From Mailhella sp. (GTDB taxonomy: Bacteria; Desulfobacterota; Desulfovibrionia; Desulfovibrionales; Desulfovibrionaceae): DNA of 8,017 nt. The DNA lies in NCBI GenBank assembly GCA_024404335.1, contig JAKSQA010000035.1, positions 1-8,017 on the forward strand, given 5' to 3'. The notes under the pieces were generated by a model. The model was not told the origin of the DNA and did no database searches. It saw only the letters and a list, made by a program, of their open reading frames with translations. The translations under genes and the position numbers were made by a program. Below, piece after piece: positions 5,386 through 8,017 of this stretch. Position 1 is the stretch's first letter. Every line of letters begins with the position of its first letter.

Positions 5386-6756
5386 TCAGGAGAATATCAG
5401 GTGCGCCGCAGGGGCGGCTATGAACAGGCTGATGATCGTGCGTTCGAGGAAGATGACGAACAGCTCCGGAAGGCTCACGGGGATTTGGGAGCCGAGGACA
5501 AGGCCTCCCACTTCGGAAAGATAGATGAGCTGTGTGACGGAGATGACGGCGACGATGAAGCGGGTCATGGGGCTGGTGATGGAGCCGGCGGCGATGATGG
5601 ACGGCGTGAACATGTCGGTGAAGCCGACGATCATGGTCTTGGAGGCCGCAGCGGCCTCCGGCACGTCGAGGAGTTCGAGCAGCGGGAGGAACGGCTTACC
5701 GAGATAGTCGAACACAGGGGTGTTGTTGGCAAGGACGAGCGCGAGCGTGCCGATGCACATGACGACGGGCAGCACGCCGAACCACATGCCGGCGGCGTTC
5801 CTGAGGCCGTTTTCGAGGAACTGCCTGATGCCGCGGTATTCCCCTGCGCGTCGGAGGGCGAGGTCCATGCCGTATGCGAGGACGGAGCCGTAGCCCGCGG
5901 GGAGGCTTTCCGGCATGGCGGAGCCTTCGATCAGGTATTCGTCCTTCTTGCGCGAGAGCGGGGGGATGCGGGGAAGCACGAGGGCGCATGCCACGCCGAT
6001 GGCGCAGATGAGCATGTAGTAGGCGCCGAAGTACTGCATGAGGTCGACCTGGGCGAGCACGACGATGCTGAATGTGATGGATACGGCGGAGAACGTCGTG
6101 GCGATGACGGCTGCCTCGCGCTTCGTGTAGTATCCTGAGATGTACTGGTTGTTGGTGAGCATGACGCCGAGCGTGCCGTCGCCTATCCACGAGGTGATGC
6201 AGTCGACGGCGGCGCGGCCGGGAATGGTGAACAGGGGCCGCATGACGCGGGTGAGCAGGGCGCCGATGAATTCGAGCAGGCCGAAGTCGAGGAGAAGCGG
6301 AAGAAGGAGCCCGGCCAGGAAGAAGATGATGACGAGCACCGTAAGGAGGTCGCTGAGGATGAAGCCGCCGGCATCGGAGGCGGTTATCATGTGCAGGATG
6401 CCTGTGGCCCCTTCATCGGCGTCGATGCCGAGCCATGTGAGCCAGATGAAGGCCGCGCCGATGATGCGGATGAGCACCCACGCCCATGTGGTGGAGAACG
6501 TGGCGCCGATGATCGGATAGCTGGCAATGAAGGACGGCTTCTTCAGCGTGACGGCGCCGAGCAGGGCGGATATGGTGATGATGATGAGGCAGAGCAGGGG
6601 GATGAACCCGCCGAGGGCCTTGCCGATCATGTCGGAGATGATCTTGACGATGACGGTCTATTTGCCGTCGTAATAGACGGGGATCATGAAGAGAAGGATG
6701 CCCGCGATGGAAGGGATGATGAATCCCGCGGGGCGGGCTCCGGTCTTTTGCCTCAT
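5386..6756 (-). pseudogene. yjiH: YjiH-family nucleoside-recognition (Gate-domain) membrane protein with an in-frame amber codon at position 33
   Basis: This is an inner-membrane protein of the YjiH family, thought to be transporters; the substrate is not established. From the ATG at 6756, preceded by a near-perfect GGAGGTGA site 7 bases away, the reading frame gives 456 codons, the normal family length. It opens MRQKTGARPAGFIIPSIAGI and continues LLFMIPVYYDGK, the usual YjiH N-terminus. Codon 33 (6660-6658) is TAG where the family normally has Trp (DGKWT), a single G-to-A change from TGG. After it the frame is open to 5388 with many hydrophobic helices and conserved segments, including WIGDGTLGVMLTNNQYISGYY and SKTMIVGFTDMFTPSIIAAG. 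The next Met (6630) gives 414 aa but lacks a ribosome binding site and loses the first helix. It may be a recent pseudogene, a suppressed or read-through gene, or a sequence error; the rest shows no decay. Confidence 0.88.
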
Positions 6757-6966
6757 AACTCCGTCACCTCCGGCGGATGCCTGTTTCCGCCCTGCCGCGG
6801 AGTGCGGCGGGGCTTCCGCTTATGCATACCATAACGGCAGGGAAAATCCAGAGCTGCGGCATGGGAGTTCTCCCATGGCCATGCGGCGGGCGGAGACATC
6901 CGGAGGACCTTTGCGTCGGCGAGGGGTGCGTTGAAGAGGATGCGGCTCTGTGCTATGCAGGGATAT
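6757..6966. promoter_or_regulatory. Divergent control region (left half) with two inverted repeats and a possible plus-strand promoter
   Basis: This is the first half of the 441-base spacer between the divergent YjiH and MuiA-like genes; no gene was seen. It holds a 9-bp hairpin with arms 6790-6798 and 6804-6812 (one T-G pair that would pair as a wobble only in plus-strand RNA) in the YjiH leader, and a perfect 8-bp inverted repeat CATGGGAG-TT-CTCCCATG (6860-6877), which could be a regulator site. A possible plus-strand promoter is TTGAAG (6931-6936) and TATGCA (6954-6959) with a 17-base spacer, 4 and 3 matches to consensus; transcription would start near 6966. Confidence 0.4.
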
Positions 6967-7180
6967 GGAAGCGCTGAAAAAGCGCTTCCCGGCGTCCATG
7001 TTCGCATGGACGCCTGCAGCCTGCGGATAGGGGAAATTCACTTCCCCCGTTAAATGAGCAGGCTGGCGTGCCTTTCCCGGATCGGCAGAAGCCGGTTCGG
7101 GCATCGAACTGATTTATTGTCGAATAAATCAGCGGTTCCCTATGGAACAGTCAGCCCGTTCCGCCTCAGATGCGCGGAAC
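6967..7180 (+). ncRNA. Candidate structured RNA or 5' leader: run of at least seven consecutive hairpins
   Basis: Seven hairpins follow one another in 214 bases. They are: GGAAGCGCT arms 6967-6975/6981-6989, loop GAAAA; GGCGTCCATG arms 6991-7000/7005-7014, loop TTCG; GGGGAA arms 7030-7035/7042-7047; an 11-bp stem 7076-7086/7091-7101, loop AGAA; CTGATTTATT arms 7109-7118/7123-7132, loop GTCG; GTTCC arms 7135-7139/7144-7148; GTTCCGC arms 7158-7164/7174-7180. All are perfect except the fourth, whose two non-Watson-Crick positions are G-U wobbles in plus-strand RNA but A-C mismatches on the minus strand. The stems differ in sequence, so this is not a repeat family. It ends 17 bases before the MuiA-like start, so it may be that gene's leader. 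No known riboswitch was recognised. Structure is seen; the RNA role is inferred. Confidence 0.45.
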
Positions 7181-7197
7181 ACTTCAGGGAGTTGGAT

Positions 7198-8017
7198 ATG
7201 AGGATACTGAAGACGATGCTTTCGGCGGCGTTTATGGCCGCCTTTGCGGTCCAGGCCGTGCCGGCCGCCCTTGCCGCCGACGGGCGGCACATCACCCTCT
7301 ACGGAGAGGGGGCGCAGGTGCTGGAGGAGATGACGGGGAAGGCCGTGGACGGCGAGGCGGTGTTCCTCCTGCCGGCATCCGTGGATGCCTCGAGCCTGCG
7401 CGTCACGGCCAAGAGCGCCTCCGTCTTCTCCGTGCGCACGCGCACGGTAGCGGCGTCTCCCGCAGAGGGATCCCTGCAGGCCCGCCTGAAGGAGCTTCAG
7501 GCGAAGGAGGCCGCGCTCACCAGGGAGAAGGAGCTGCTTGAGCTGCGCCGGGGCATGATGGCCGGAGCTGCCGTATCCTTCGTGCAGGCCGATGAGGTCG
7601 GCAGGCTCGATGATATCCTCGCCAAGAGGGGCGCCGACTTCGCGGAAGCCATGCGCCGCGTGGAGGAGGGGCTTGCCGAGACCGCCAGGGCCATCGAGCT
7701 TGTCAAGCGCGACATCAAGGCCGGCGGCATGAGCGACGAGCGTCTGGAGGGGCGGGCGGGATTCGCCGATGCCTCGGGAAGGCCCGTTTCGGGCGGCGTG
7801 GATGCCGTCATAGCGTATGACCTCGGCGGATGCGGATGGTCGCCCCGGCTGGACGTCAGGGCCGACACCGCGGCCGGAACCGTCACCGTGACGCGCATGG
7901 CCGGAATAGAGCAGAAGTCGGGCATGGACTGGGACGGCGCGCATCTCGTGCTGGCGGAAGGCCCGCCCGATCGGCAGATAACCCCCCGCGGCCTTTCCCC
8001 CTGGAGGCCCGAGCCGC
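7198..8017 (+). CDS. Exported DUF4140/DUF4139 (MuiA-like) protein, N-terminal part cut by window edge
   Basis: The first 273 codons are present. A signal peptide is clear: MRILK, a hydrophobic stretch to about residue 22, and ALA|ADG with cleavage after A26 or A27, so the mature protein is outside the cytoplasm. Residues 31-75 match the DUF4140 N-terminal domain (HITLYGEGAQVLEE, then FLLPASVDASSLRVT). Residues 91-175 are charged helices, probably a coiled coil, as usual between the two domains. From about 200 the DUF4139 domain begins: IAYDLGGCGWSPRLDVRAD (205-223), then GIEQKSGMDWDGAHLVLAEGPP (236-257), equivalent to the family's 'vrQ.TGEDW..v.L.LSTa.P'. The function of the family is poorly known; it includes the so-called mucoidy inhibitor A and is generally envelope-linked. 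AGGGAG 6 bases before the ATG supports the start. The upstream spacer holds the run of hairpins. Full members are around 500-600 aa, so about half is missing. Confidence 0.88.
   Translation, partial: MRILKTMLSAAFMAAFAVQAVPAALAADGRHITLYGEGAQVLEEMTGKAVDGEAVFLLPASVDASSLRVTAKSASVFSVRTRTVAASPAEGSLQARLKELQAKEAALTREKELLELRRGMMAGAAVSFVQADEVGRLDDILAKRGADFAEAMRRVEEGLAETARAIELVKRDIKAGGMSDERLEGRAGFADASGRPVSGGVDAVIAYDLGGCGWSPRLDVRADTAAGTVTVTRMAGIEQKSGMDWDGAHLVLAEGPPDRQITPRGLSPWRPEP

Noticed and set aside
5401..6138. 245-codon open frame on the plus strand
   Set aside because: Antisense to the YjiH gene; the product is an extreme Asp/Glu/Gly/His-rich shadow of membrane-protein codons.
6658..6660. TAG read as pyrrolysine in the YjiH gene
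   Set aside because: Neighbouring genes end in TAG, the position is a Trp in the family and one base from TGG; a nonsense change is simpler. Kept only as a test in the findings.
6967..7180. CRISPR array or mobile-element ends as explanation for the hairpins
   Set aside because: The stems all differ in sequence and spacing, and no cas gene, transposase or direct repeat is present.
7129..7944. 271-codon open frame on the minus strand
   Set aside because: Antisense to the MuiA-like gene, which has a signal peptide, ribosome binding site and family motifs; the shadow has none.

Overview
The window looks like chromosomal DNA of a Gram-negative, probably anaerobic bacterium. The tripartite TRAP transporter, the GntR/FCD regulator, the YjiH-type permease and the GC-rich right part would fit a gut Desulfovibrionaceae member (Desulfovibrio/Bilophila/Mailhella-like). 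That placement is a guess from gene content; no rRNA or other marker is present. No rRNA, tRNA, CRISPR, transposase or phage gene was seen.

Layout. (1) Positions 1-1826, minus strand: a TRAP uptake operon in the order dctP (substrate-binding protein), dctQ (small membrane subunit), dctM (large membrane subunit, cut by the left edge). dctQ and dctM overlap by 4 bases. A strong terminator hairpin sits between dctP and dctQ and probably sets binding protein well above membrane subunits. (2) Positions 1827-2134: divergent control region with two palindromes, likely operators. (3) Positions 2135-2773, plus strand: a GntR/FCD regulator, the likely local regulator of the transporter. (4) Positions 2774-3069: no gene; base composition changes here from moderate GC on the left to clearly GC-rich on the right. 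(5) Positions 3070-3582, plus: a small nitroreductase. (6) Positions 3643-6756, minus: three genes read leftward, namely a YjiH-type membrane protein, an unrecognised exported protein with a charged helical middle, and a NusG paralogue. The last two are 15 bases apart and form a pair that converges on the nitroreductase. (7) Positions 6757-7197: divergent spacer with an unusual run of consecutive hairpins. (8) Positions 7198-8017, plus: start of an exported DUF4140/DUF4139 (MuiA-like) protein, cut by the right edge.

Two observations stand out. First, the YjiH gene has its strong ribosome binding site and correct N-terminus at 6756, but codon 33 is an in-frame TAG exactly where the family has a conserved Trp, while the following 424 codons stay open. 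Second, 6967-7180 holds at least seven different, mostly perfect hairpins one after another, just downstream of a possible plus-strand promoter and upstream of the MuiA-like gene. The wobble pairs in one of them favour a plus-strand RNA, so this could be a structured 5' leader or a small RNA.

Functional link: the left third is a self-contained regulated carboxylate-type uptake module. The right two thirds is mostly envelope-related (YjiH permease, two exported proteins) together with a specialised transcription-elongation factor whose target is not visible.
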